Part shown: piece after piece, positions 18,273 to 26,301 of the stretch
How the letters are laid out: each line of letters opens with the position of its first letter
Position numbering within the stretch: position 1 is the stretch's first letter
Assembly (NCBI RefSeq): GCF_019029495.1
Contig: NZ_JAERQM010000002.1
Coordinates: forward strand, 372,001-436,000
Direction of reading: 5' to 3'
Length of the DNA: 64,000 nt
Source: Falsiroseomonas oleicola
GTDB lineage: Bacteria; Pseudomonadota; Alphaproteobacteria; Acetobacterales; Acetobacteraceae
Program-made: the position numbers and the translations under genes
The notes under the pieces: generated by a model
What the model was told of the DNA's origin: nothing
The model's database searches: none
What the model saw: only the letters and a program-made list of their open reading frames with translations

Positions 18273-19244
18273 TCAGTTCGCCTGGGCGCCGGAGGCGGCG
18301 ACAACGCGGCCCCATTTGGCCCGCTCCTCCACCACGAAACGGCCGAAATCCGCGCCGAGCCGGGTGCCCGGCGTCGCGCCGCCCTGGGCGAAGCGGGCGC
18401 GCAGCCCGGCATCCGCCAGCGCCGCGCCGCAGGCCGCCTGAAGCCGCTGCAGCACCGCCTCCGGCGTGGCGGCGGGCGCCACCAGGCCGAACCAGGCCTC
18501 CGCCGCAAAACCCGGCACGCCCGATTCGGCCACCGTCGGCAGCTCGGGCAGGGCCTCGGCGCGGGCCGCCCCGGCCACCGCCAGGCCACGCACCTGGCCG
18601 CCACGCACCTGCGGCAGGGCGGCGGGCATGTTGTCGAACATCATCTGGATCTGCCCGCCCACCAGGTCCGTCATCGCCGGGGCCGCGCCGCGATAGGGCA
18701 CGTGGACGATGTCGATCCCCGCCATCGACTTGAACAACTCCCCGGCCAGGTGGTTGGTGCTGCCATTGCCGGAGGAGCCGAAGGCCAGCTTGCCCGGATC
18801 GCGCTTCGCCAGCGCCACCAGCTCCGCCACCGAGCGCACGGCCAGGCCGTTGGTGACCATCAGCACGATCGGCACGCTGGCCACCAGCGCGACCGGCGCG
18901 AAGTCCCGCTGCGGGACGAAGGGCATGTTGCGGAACAGGTGTTCGTTGATCGCCAGCGGCCCGGGCGCGGTCAGCAGCAGGCTGAGACCGTCTGGCGACG
19001 CCTTGGCGATGCTGTCGGCCCCGACATTGCCGCCGGCCCCGGCGCGGTTTTCCACGATCACCGGCTGGCCCAGCCGTTCGCGCAGCGCCTCGGCCAGTTG
19101 CCGGGCGATGATGTCGTTCGAGCCGCCGGGCGGGAAGGGCACGACGATGCGCAGCGGGCGATCGGGCCAGGCCTGGCTGAAGGCGGGCGCGGCGAGTCCG
19201 GTGGCGAAGGCGGCGGCCATCAGGCCGCGGCGGGGCAGGATCAT
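18273..19244 (-). CDS. Bug/TctC-family periplasmic binding protein
   Basis: A 323-residue solute-binding protein. The signal peptide reads MILPRRGLMAAAFATGLAAPAFSQA with a paired arginine. The Bug fold is marked by LRIVVPFPPGGSNDIIARQLA, VIVENRAGAGGNVGAD, SPDGLSLLL, VPYRGAAPAMTDLVGGQIQMMFDN and LPTVAESGVPGF. It stands alone: 100 bases separate it from the LysM gene and about 175 from the cold-shock gene, both on the same strand. No tctAB genes are present. Ligand unknown; carboxylates are usual for the family. Confidence 0.9.
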   Translation of the reverse strand: MILPRRGLMAAAFATGLAAPAFSQAWPDRPLRIVVPFPPGGSNDIIARQLAEALRERLGQPVIVENRAGAGGNVGADSIAKASPDGLSLLLTAPGPLAINEHLFRNMPFVPQRDFAPVALVASVPIVLMVTNGLAVRSVAELVALAKRDPGKLAFGSSGNGSTNHLAGELFKSMAGIDIVHVPYRGAAPAMTDLVGGQIQMMFDNMPAALPQVRGGQVRGLAVAGAARAEALPELPTVAESGVPGFAAEAWFGLVAPAATPEAVLQRLQAACGAALADAGLRARFAQGGATPGTRLGADFGRFVVEERAKWGRVVAASGAQAN

Positions 19245-19363
19245 GAGGACATTTCCCTTTCGGCGGCTCGGATGGCCGCCTGATGCCCTGTCCTTCTATC
19301 GCCGCATCGCGCTGCCCGGCAAACGGGCGCCTGTCCGGTGCCCCATGAAAAAGGGGGGCCACG

Positions 19364-19393
19364 AAAAAAGGCGGCAACCCCGCGGTTGCCGCC
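19364..19393 (-). terminator. Rho-independent terminator of the cold-shock gene
   Basis: On the minus strand a perfect 10-base stem GGCGGCAACC / GGTTGCCGCC (19393-19384 with 19379-19370) closes a 4-base loop and is followed at once by a run of six T. It begins 27 bases after the cold-shock protein stop codon. This is the clearest intrinsic terminator in the window. Confidence 0.9.
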
Positions 19394-19419
19394 CTGATCT
19401 CACCTTGGGATCGAAATCC

Positions 19420-20106
19420 TCAGGCGGCGGTGACGGAGGCCGCTTCCGGCCCCTTCTTGCCCTGCACCACGCGCAGCGTGACCGACTGACCTTCGGTCAA
19501 CGGGCGCAGGCCGCTGCGTTCCAGCGCCGTGGCGTGGACGAAGACGTCCTTGCCGCCATCGCTCGGCGTGACGAAGCCGAAGCCCTTCTCGGCACTGTAC
19601 CATTTCACCGTGCCCTGGACTTCCTCGCCCGCGCCGGGGGGGGGCGGGGCGCGGAAGCCGGCGCCACCCGAGGGCGGGCCACCCGGGCGCGGGCCGGCGC
19701 CGCGCGGCGGCGAGGCCGGAACCTCACCCACCTCGCCGACCTCCAGCACCTCGGTCACCTGCGGGCCGCGCTCGCCCTGGCCGACACGGATGCGCAGCTT
19801 GGTGCCGGGCAGCGCCGAATCGGCGCCGGCGCGCTGCAGCACGCTGATATGCAGGAAGGCGTCGCCGCCACCGCCATCGACCGCGACGAAGCCGAAGCCC
19901 CGTTCCGGATCGAAGCGCTTCACCACCGCGGCGACGTCCGGCCCCGAGGCCACGGGCCCGGAGGACCGGCGCGGTGCGCCGGCGGAGGAGGGCGAATAGC
20001 TCGGGGTGGGCGGAGGTGCCCACCCGCCCTCCTGCGGCATGTCGTCGTCGAAGCCTCGCTTGCTGCGGGCTTTGCGGTCTCGCCGCCAGTCGTGCGTGTT
20101 GGTCAT
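19420..20106 (-). CDS. Two-domain cold-shock protein
   Basis: A 228-residue protein with two cold-shock domains. Domain 1 (about residues 58-120) has VVKRFDPERGFGFVAVDG-GGDAFLHISVL; domain 2 (about 162-228) has GTVKWYSAEKGFGFVTPSDGGKDVFVHATALE. Both RNP1 (GFGFV) and RNP2 (FLHI, VFVHA) motifs are present, so each domain should bind single-stranded nucleic acid. Between them is a Pro/Gly-rich linker, and the N-terminus is charged (MTNTHDWRRDRKARSKRGFDDD) and Pro/Ser-rich. Dual-domain CSPs are common in alphaproteobacteria; roles as RNA chaperones are known for the family. Expressed as a single gene with its own terminator. Confidence 0.9.
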   Translation of the reverse strand: MTNTHDWRRDRKARSKRGFDDDMPQEGGWAPPPTPSYSPSSAGAPRRSSGPVASGPDVAAVVKRFDPERGFGFVAVDGGGGDAFLHISVLQRAGADSALPGTKLRIRVGQGERGPQVTEVLEVGEVGEVPASPPRGAGPRPGGPPSGGAGFRAPPPPGAGEEVQGTVKWYSAEKGFGFVTPSDGGKDVFVHATALERSGLRPLTEGQSVTLRVVQGKKGPEAASVTAA

Positions 20107-20350
20107 CTCTGGACTCGCCTGTTCGGCCGCGACCGCGTCCGGCCCCGCCGTCTCGTGGATTCGAGCCCGGGGAGGAGGAGCGGCCGCACCGGCCTGACCC
20201 GCAGTATAGGTCACCAGCGCCGTGCTTCAACGTATGAAGCGCAATGAAGCGCGGAAAGCTGCGGCGAATCTGGTCACGGCGACGCCAGAAGCCCGCCCTG
20301 CCTGCCTGGACGGCCTGGAAAGGCCCAGGAAGCGCCGCCATGATCCGCCC

Positions 20351-23300
20351 ATGGACCCGACGAACTCGTCCCTGCTGCTGCATGCGCTCAGCGATACGGT
20401 GCTGCGCCGCTCCTTCGGCGAGGCGGCGCTCCAGGCCGGCAGCGCCTATGCCAGCCAGGGGCGGGTGCGCCGGATGGAGATGGCGGCGAATGGCCAGATC
20501 CTGGCGCAGGTGCAGGGCACGGCCACGCGGCCCTATCGCCAGTCCATCACCCTGCTGCCGCGACCGACCGGCGGTATCGCGTTCCTGCACAGCTGCACCT
20601 GCCCGGTCGGCCTGCATTGCAAGCATGTGGCGGCGGTGCTGGTGCGGCTGCGCGCGGCGCCGGCGCAACTGGCCAGCCTGCAACACGCGCTTCGGCTGGC
20701 ACCCGCCCCCGCGGCGCCGGCCGTGCCGCCCGAGGTCGCGGCCTGGCTGTCCCGCCTTACCAGCGAGGCCACGCCACCCGCCCCGCCCCGCGACCAGCGA
20801 CAGGTGCTGTTCCTGTTCGACCTGCCGCCGATGCCGCCGGGCCAGACGGGTGGCCAGATGGGCCGCCTGACCGCGAAGCCGGTCACCGTGCAGATTCGCA
20901 AGGACGGCAGTATCGGTGCCGCGCGCAATCTCGGCTGGCGCGGCGTTCCGCCCCGGCCGGCCTATATCGAGGAGGCCGACGCGCCGCTGCTGCGCCGGCT
21001 GGATAACCTGCGCTGGAGCCATCACGAGCTGGGCCGTGATGAGGAGCCCGCTGAATTGCTGCGCCGCATCCTCGCCACCGGCCGGGCGCGATGGAGAACG
21101 GCGGAAGGCCCCACCCTGCGGGAGGGGCGGCCGCGGCCGGGCGACATTGCTTGGCAGGTGGAGGAGGATGGCGGGCAACGCCCCGTGCTGACCCTGCCGG
21201 CCGGCCTGCAGGGCTTCCTGCTGGACGGCTATCGCTACCTCGATCCCGCCAGGGGCGAGGTCGGGCCGGTCCGCACCGAACTGCCGCCGGCCCTGCTGCT
21301 GCCGCTGCTGACGGGGCCCCCGATCCCGCCCGACGCCGCGCCGCATGTCACGGAGGCCCTCGCCCGGCTGCTGCCCGGCACGCCGCCACCCGTGGCGCTG
21401 GACCCGCCGCAGCCGCTGGACGGCCCGCCGGCCCCGCTGCTGCGGCTGATCCGCACCACGCTGCCCTTCGACCCGGCGGCCCCCCGCAACCGCCGGCCCG
21501 CCTATGGCAAGCCCCTCGAATCCGAGGTGCCGGCGGCGCTGCCATCCTTCCGCTACGGCCCGCTGACGCTGCCGCCAGGCGGCGACATGGCGCCGCGCAC
21601 CCTGCGCCATGACGGCCGGCTGTATCGCCTGAACCGCGACGCCCAGGCGGAATGGCTGGCGCTGGACCGGCTCGTCGACGCCGGCCTCACCCCGGCCGGG
21701 GATCTGGCGCCGGCCTATCTGCCCTTCCGGTCGAAGGGCGAGTGGCTGCTGGCCGAGGACGCCGCCCTGGGCGGCTGGCTCGGCTTCCTGCTCGACCAGG
21801 TCCCCGCGCTCCAGGCCCAGGGCTGGCAGGTGGAGATCGCCGAGGACTTCCCGCTGCGCCTGGTGGAGCCCGCCGACGCGCCCAGCGCGACACTGCGCGA
21901 GGGCTCCGGCATCGACTGGTTCGAGTTGGAACTCGGCGTCACCGTGGATGGCGAAAGGCTCGACCTGGTGCCGCTGCTGCTGCGGATGATCGGCGGCGGG
22001 AAGGGGCAGGCCCTGCTGGCGGACCAGCCGGACGACAAGCCGCTGCTGCTGCCCATGGCGGATGGAAGGCTGCTGCGCCTGCCGATGGCGCGGCTGCGCC
22101 CGACGCTGCAGGCCCTGGACGAATTGCTGGCCGACGGGGCGCAGGACCCGGAGGCGGCGGGCATCGGCTTCTCCCGCCTCGATGCCCCCCGCCTCGCCGC
22201 CTTCGAAGCCGCCAGCCAGCTCCGCTTCGAGGGCGGGGAGGCGCTGCGCAGCCTCGGCCGGCAATTGCGCGAGGCCGGCGGCACGGTGCCGCCGGTGACC
22301 ATCCCGCCCGGCTTCCAGGCGGATCTCCGCCCCTATCAGGCGGAAGGCGTCGCCTGGCTGCAAATGTTGCGCGGCGCGGGCCTGGGTGGAATCCTCGCGG
22401 ATGACATGGGCCTGGGCAAGACGGTGCAGACCCTGGCGCATCTGGCCATCGAACAGGCGCAGGGGCGGCTCGATCGCCCGGCGCTGATCCTCTGCCCCAC
22501 CAGCCTGATCCCGAATTGGCGGCGGGAAGCGGCGCGTTTCGCGCCCGATCTGCGGCTGCTGGTGCTGCACGGCACCGCCCGCAAGGCCGCCTTCGGCGAG
22601 ATCGCGGGGCACCATCTGGTGCTGACCAGCTACCCGCTGCTGGGCCGCGACATCGAGACCCTGGCCGCCCAGGACTGGCGCATCCTGATCCTCGACGAGG
22701 CCCAGGCGATCCGCAATCCGAAGGCGGAAACCAGCCAGGCGGCGCGGCGGCTGAAGGCGGACCAGGTGCTGTGCCTGTCCGGCACGCCGCTGCAGAACCA
22801 CCTGGGCGACCTCTGGGCGCTGTTCGACCTGCTCGCCCCCGGCTTTCTCGGCAGCGAGAAAAGCTTCCGCAGCCGCTACCGCACCCCCGTCGAGAAGCGC
22901 GGCGACACGGCCCGCCAGGCCGCCCTGGTGCAAAGGGTGCGGCCCTTCCTGCTGCGGCGGACCAAGGCGGAGGTGGTGCGCGACCTGCCACCCAAGACCG
23001 AGATCGTCGAACCCGTCGAACTCGAAGCCGCCCAGCGCGCCATCTATGAAGGCATCCGCCTGGCGATGCATGAGAAGGTGAAGGCCGCCATCGCCAAGCG
23101 CGGCCTGGCACGCTCCGGCATCATCATCCTCGATGCGCTGCTCAAGCTGCGCCAGGCCTGCTGCGATCCGCGGCTGCTGAAGCTGCCCGTCGCGCGCAGC
23201 GCCAGACCAGGCTCCGCCAAGCTCGACCGGCTGATGGAGCTGCTGGAGACGCTGCTGGAGGAAGGCCGCCGCGTGCTGGTCTTCTCCCAGTTCACCAGCA

Positions 23301-23725
23301 TGCTGGCGCTGATCGAGGACAGGCTGCGCGCCGACGCCATCCCCCACCTGATCCTGACGGGCGACACCAGGGACCGCGACACGCCGGTGCGGCAGTTCCA
23401 GGACGGGGCGGTGCCGGTCTTCCTCATCGGCCTGAAGGCCGGCGGCGTCGGGCTGAACCTGACGGCGGCCGACACGGTCATCCATTACGACCCCTGGTGG
23501 AACCCCGCGGTGGAGGACCAGGCCACCGACCGCGCCCATCGGATCGGCCAGGACCGCCCGGTTTTCGTGCACCGCCTGGTCACCCTCGGCACCATCGAGG
23601 ACAAGATGGAAACGCTGAAAGCGCGCAAGCGCGAGCTGGTGGCCGGCGTGCTGGGCGGGGAGGAAGGCGCCGCGCTGAACTGGACCGAGGCGGATATCGA
23701 GGCGCTGTTCGCCCCGGGGGGATGA
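20351..23725 (+). CDS. SNF2-family helicase with N-terminal SWIM zinc finger
   Basis: A 1124-residue SWI2/SNF2 ATPase. A SWIM zinc finger C-x-C-x5-C-x-H lies at residues 82-92 (CTCPVGLHCKH). After a long middle region (about 120-640) come the SNF2 motor motifs: Walker A ADDMGLGKT with K690, the DEAQ box at 782-785, SGTPLQNHLGDLWAL near 810, and the helicase C-terminal half with VFSQFTSML, IGLKAGGVGLNLTAAD, DPWWNPAVEDQATDRAHRIGQ. Likely DNA translocase activity; the cellular role of bacterial SWIM-SNF2 proteins is not settled. The ATG at 20351 (MDPTNSSLLLHAL) is preferred; an in-frame start at 20222 would add a 43-residue basic leader without family features. Confidence 0.88.
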   Translation: MDPTNSSLLLHALSDTVLRRSFGEAALQAGSAYASQGRVRRMEMAANGQILAQVQGTATRPYRQSITLLPRPTGGIAFLHSCTCPVGLHCKHVAAVLVRLRAAPAQLASLQHALRLAPAPAAPAVPPEVAAWLSRLTSEATPPAPPRDQRQVLFLFDLPPMPPGQTGGQMGRLTAKPVTVQIRKDGSIGAARNLGWRGVPPRPAYIEEADAPLLRRLDNLRWSHHELGRDEEPAELLRRILATGRARWRTAEGPTLREGRPRPGDIAWQVEEDGGQRPVLTLPAGLQGFLLDGYRYLDPARGEVGPVRTELPPALLLPLLTGPPIPPDAAPHVTEALARLLPGTPPPVALDPPQPLDGPPAPLLRLIRTTLPFDPAAPRNRRPAYGKPLESEVPAALPSFRYGPLTLPPGGDMAPRTLRHDGRLYRLNRDAQAEWLALDRLVDAGLTPAGDLAPAYLPFRSKGEWLLAEDAALGGWLGFLLDQVPALQAQGWQVEIAEDFPLRLVEPADAPSATLREGSGIDWFELELGVTVDGERLDLVPLLLRMIGGGKGQALLADQPDDKPLLLPMADGRLLRLPMARLRPTLQALDELLADGAQDPEAAGIGFSRLDAPRLAAFEAASQLRFEGGEALRSLGRQLREAGGTVPPVTIPPGFQADLRPYQAEGVAWLQMLRGAGLGGILADDMGLGKTVQTLAHLAIEQAQGRLDRPALILCPTSLIPNWRREAARFAPDLRLLVLHGTARKAAFGEIAGHHLVLTSYPLLGRDIETLAAQDWRILILDEAQAIRNPKAETSQAARRLKADQVLCLSGTPLQNHLGDLWALFDLLAPGFLGSEKSFRSRYRTPVEKRGDTARQAALVQRVRPFLLRRTKAEVVRDLPPKTEIVEPVELEAAQRAIYEGIRLAMHEKVKAAIAKRGLARSGIIILDALLKLRQACCDPRLLKLPVARSARPGSAKLDRLMELLETLLEEGRRVLVFSQFTSMLALIEDRLRADAIPHLILTGDTRDRDTPVRQFQDGAVPVFLIGLKAGGVGLNLTAADTVIHYDPWWNPAVEDQATDRAHRIGQDRPVFVHRLVTLGTIEDKMETLKARKRELVAGVLGGEEGAALNWTEADIEALFAPGG

Positions 23726-23791
23726 GGCGGCCCTGGCACCGGTCTTGCTAGCTAAGGTCCGGACATTACCCGCATCTTCCGGAGGAATCGC

Positions 23792-24811
23792 ATGACCCTG
23801 GCCCGCCGCACCCTGCTCGGCGCCACAGCCGGCCTGCTCGCCGCGCCCGCCCTCGCCCAGGCGCCGGAGCGCATGCGCTTCGTGCTGAACTTCCGGCCCG
23901 ATGGCGGCACCGCCGGCTACCTGCTGGCCCTGTCGCGCGGCTACTACCGCGAAGCCGGGCTCGACGTGACCATCGACGGCTCCTCCGGCTCCGGCGACGC
24001 CATCACCCGCGTCGCCTCCGGCAACTACCAGATGGGCAGCGGCGATATCGCCACCCTCATCGAATTCCATGCCCGCAACCCCGCCGCCGCGCCGAAGGTG
24101 GTGATGTCCCTGCACGACTCATCGCCCCAGGCGATCATGAGCCTCGGCGCCACCCGCATCCTGAAGCCCGAGGACCTCGCCGGCCGCACCATCGGCCAAG
24201 GCCCCGCCGACGGCGCCTCCCGCATGTTCCCGGCCTTCTGCCGCATCAACAACATCCCGATGGAGCGGATGCGCCTCCAGCAGGTCACCCCGGCACTGCG
24301 CGACCAGATGCTGATGACCCGCCAGGTCGATGCGGTCACTGGCTTCGACTACACCGTCTTCTTCAACCTCAAGGCCAACGGCGCGAAACCCGAGGACATC
24401 CACACCCTTCGCTACGCCGACCACGGCATGGACTTCCCCGGCAACGCCATGCTCGCCAGCCGCAGCTTCATCGCCGAAAAACCCGACGCCGTCCGCCGCT
24501 TCCTCTCGGCCTCCACCCGCTGCTGGCACGACGTCATGGCCGACCCCGCCAAGGCCGCCTCCGAACTCAAGCGCCAATTCCCCCTGCTGGAAGAATCCAT
24601 CGAAGCCGAACGCATCATCTACCTGCGCGACCGCCTGATGATCACCCCCCGCACCCAAGCCGACGGCCTCGGCACCCTCTCCGACACCCGCCTTACCGAA
24701 ACCATCGCCCTCGTCAAAGACGGCTTCGGCCTGCCATCCGCCCCCCCCAACCCCGAAATCTACGACGGCCGCTTCCTGCCCAGCGCCGACGAGCGACGCC
24801 TGCGGGGGTAG
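23792..24811 (+). CDS. NMT1/SsuA-type ABC substrate-binding protein
   Basis: A 339-residue periplasmic binding protein of the NMT1/THI5-like (SsuA/TauA) group. MTLARRTLLGATAGLLAAPALAQA is a signal peptide with paired arginines. The conserved beginning LNFRPDGGTAGYLLALSRGYYREAGLDVTI, then GSGDAITRVASGNYQMGSGD and DLAGRTIGQGPADG, are typical for thiamine-precursor, sulfonate or nitrate-type receptors. No permease or ATPase gene is adjacent, so it is an orphan here. Third positions become strongly C-rich and G-poor along the last third of the gene, up to the repeat that follows. Confidence 0.85.
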   Translation: MTLARRTLLGATAGLLAAPALAQAPERMRFVLNFRPDGGTAGYLLALSRGYYREAGLDVTIDGSSGSGDAITRVASGNYQMGSGDIATLIEFHARNPAAAPKVVMSLHDSSPQAIMSLGATRILKPEDLAGRTIGQGPADGASRMFPAFCRINNIPMERMRLQQVTPALRDQMLMTRQVDAVTGFDYTVFFNLKANGAKPEDIHTLRYADHGMDFPGNAMLASRSFIAEKPDAVRRFLSASTRCWHDVMADPAKAASELKRQFPLLEESIEAERIIYLRDRLMITPRTQADGLGTLSDTRLTETIALVKDGFGLPSAPPNPEIYDGRFLPSADERRLRG

Positions 24812-24827
24812 GAGCGAGGGTCAGCGC

Positions 24828-25046
24828 GGGTGGTTTGCAAGGAGGGCTCTGCCCTCCCTGCACCCTCCCGCCAGGAGGCAGTGGCCTCCTGGACCTCAGG
24901 ACCTTGAACAGAAATGGAGAGGGGCCAGCAGGACCGCCGAACACGCGGTACCTCTGGCCCCTCTCCATTTCTGTTCATGAATCAAAGGGTTCCAAGGGTC
25001 CACTGACCCTTGGCAGGGGGTGCAGGGGGACAGCGTCCCCCTGCAA
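24828..25046. repeat. Multi-hairpin intergenic repeat, copy A
   Basis: Fills the gap between the convergent NMT1 and old-yellow-enzyme genes. Five hairpins in a row: GGAGGGC/GCCCTCC (24841-24857); CCAGGAGG/CCTCCTGG (24871-24892); a perfect 23-base inverted repeat (24906-24928 with 24954-24976) around a 25-base loop; CCAAGGGTC/GACCCTTGG (24992-25013); TGCAGGGGGA/TCCCCCTGCA (25021-25045). The core 24870-25046 matches 59130-59306 with one mismatch (24940 A, 59200 G); the left 40 bases match with small indels. No coding potential is convincing. It could act as a two-way terminator or be a mobile palindromic element. Confidence 0.92.
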
Positions 25047-25073
25047 TCACGCAGCGCTGTCCCCCTTCGCGCC

Positions 25074-26240
25074 CTACTCCGCAGCCGTCTCTTGTCCGGT
25101 GGGGAAGCGGCGGCGGACTTCGTCGCGGCGTTCGAGCCACCAGGCGTAGGAGGGGGGGAGGAGGGGGAGGGGGTTTTGGCCGAGGGTTTGGGCGGCGTGG
25201 GTGGGCCAGTTGGGGTTCCACATCATTTCGCGGGCCAGGGCGATGAGGTGGCAGGAACCGTCCTGCAGGTAGGATTCGGCCTGGTGGGGGTCGGTGATGA
25301 GGCCGACGGCCATGGTGGGGAGGCCGGTTTCGCGGAGGATCTCGGCGGCGAAGGGCACGTGGTAGCCGGGGGTGCGGGGGACGACGGCGAGGGTGAGGGG
25401 GCCTTCGATGCCGCCGGAGGAGCAGTCGACCAGGTCGATGCCGCGTGGTTTCAGGGCGTGGCAGAGGGCCAGCGTGTCTTCCATGTGCCAGCCGCCGCCG
25501 CGGCCGTCGACGCAGGACAGGCGGATGAGCAGGGGTTTGGTGGCGGGCCAGGCGGCGCGGACGGCCTCCACCAGTTCGAGGCCGAAGCGCATGCGTCCCT
25601 GCCGGTCGCCGCCGTAGGAGTCGGTGCGGTGGTTGGTGATGGGCGAGAGGAATTGCTGGATGATGTAGCCGTGCGCGGCGTGGATTTCGAGGATGTCGAA
25701 GCCGGCGTCATCGGCGCGGCGGGCGGCGTCGGCGTGGAGCTGGATGACGTGGCGGATGTCGTTGGCGTCCATTTCCTTCGGGATCATGGCGCCGGGCTTG
25801 AAGGGGATGGGGCTGGGCGCCAGGCCGGACCAGGGCGGGCGGCCGTTGGCGGCGTCTTCCTCGGTCAGTGGAGAAAAACCGTCCCAGGGGGCGCGGGTGG
25901 CGACCTTGCGGCCGGCATGGCCGATCTGCATGGCGCTGGCGCTGCCGTTCGCGCGCAGGAAGTCGGTGATGCGGCGCCAGGCGCGGGCCTGTTCGTCGGT
26001 GTAGATGCCGGGGCAGTCATAGGTCTTGCGGGAGCGTTCGGAGACGCTGGTTTCCTCGCAGAAGACCAGGCCGGCGCCGCCGAGGGCGAATTTGCCGAGA
26101 TGGACCAGGTGCCAGTCGCCAGGGATGCCGCCGGGGTCGGAGCGGTACTGCGACATCGGCGAGACGACGATGCGATTGCGCAGTGTCACGCCACGCAATG
26201 CGTAAGGGGTGAGCAGAAGGGGTGTGGCGGCGTCGGTCAT
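25074..26240 (-). CDS. Old-yellow-enzyme family NADH:flavin oxidoreductase (YqjM-like)
   Basis: A 388-residue FMN-dependent ene-reductase-type protein. Family blocks: LLTPYALRGVTLRNRIVVSPMSQY at the start, MQIGHAGRKV, the HAAHGYIIQQFLSPITNHRTDSYGG active-site region with the two ligand-binding histidines, and LARE near the C-terminus. The SPMSQY block and overall length fit the YqjM/xenobiotic reductase A branch. The start at 26240 is chosen because it begins directly at the conserved barrel; upstream ATGs would add a non-conserved leader into the divergent promoter region. It is divergent from the coxL gene (61 bases), so they may share control. The last part of the coding strand is unusually C/A-rich towards the repeat. 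Confidence 0.88.
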   Translation of the reverse strand: MTDAATPLLLTPYALRGVTLRNRIVVSPMSQYRSDPGGIPGDWHLVHLGKFALGGAGLVFCEETSVSERSRKTYDCPGIYTDEQARAWRRITDFLRANGSASAMQIGHAGRKVATRAPWDGFSPLTEEDAANGRPPWSGLAPSPIPFKPGAMIPKEMDANDIRHVIQLHADAARRADDAGFDILEIHAAHGYIIQQFLSPITNHRTDSYGGDRQGRMRFGLELVEAVRAAWPATKPLLIRLSCVDGRGGGWHMEDTLALCHALKPRGIDLVDCSSGGIEGPLTLAVVPRTPGYHVPFAAEILRETGLPTMAVGLITDPHQAESYLQDGSCHLIALAREMMWNPNWPTHAAQTLGQNPLPLLPPSYAWWLERRDEVRRRFPTGQETAAE

Positions 26241-26301
26241 CGGCAACTCCGGTCGTGCGGGCAGGTAGGCCCGGGCGGCTGTGGGATGCAAGATGGTGGC
26301 C

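Noticed and set aside
19724-24115. 1463-codon minus-strand frame opposite the SNF2 helicase
   Set aside because: Gln/Arg/Gly-rich shadow running through several unrelated genes; the plus strand has all helicase motifs.
24835-25149. Small ORFs inside the multi-hairpin repeat (both copies and both strands)
   Set aside because: They exist because the repeat lacks stops in some frames. The peptides are palindrome translations, and the conservation is at DNA level including non-coding hairpins.
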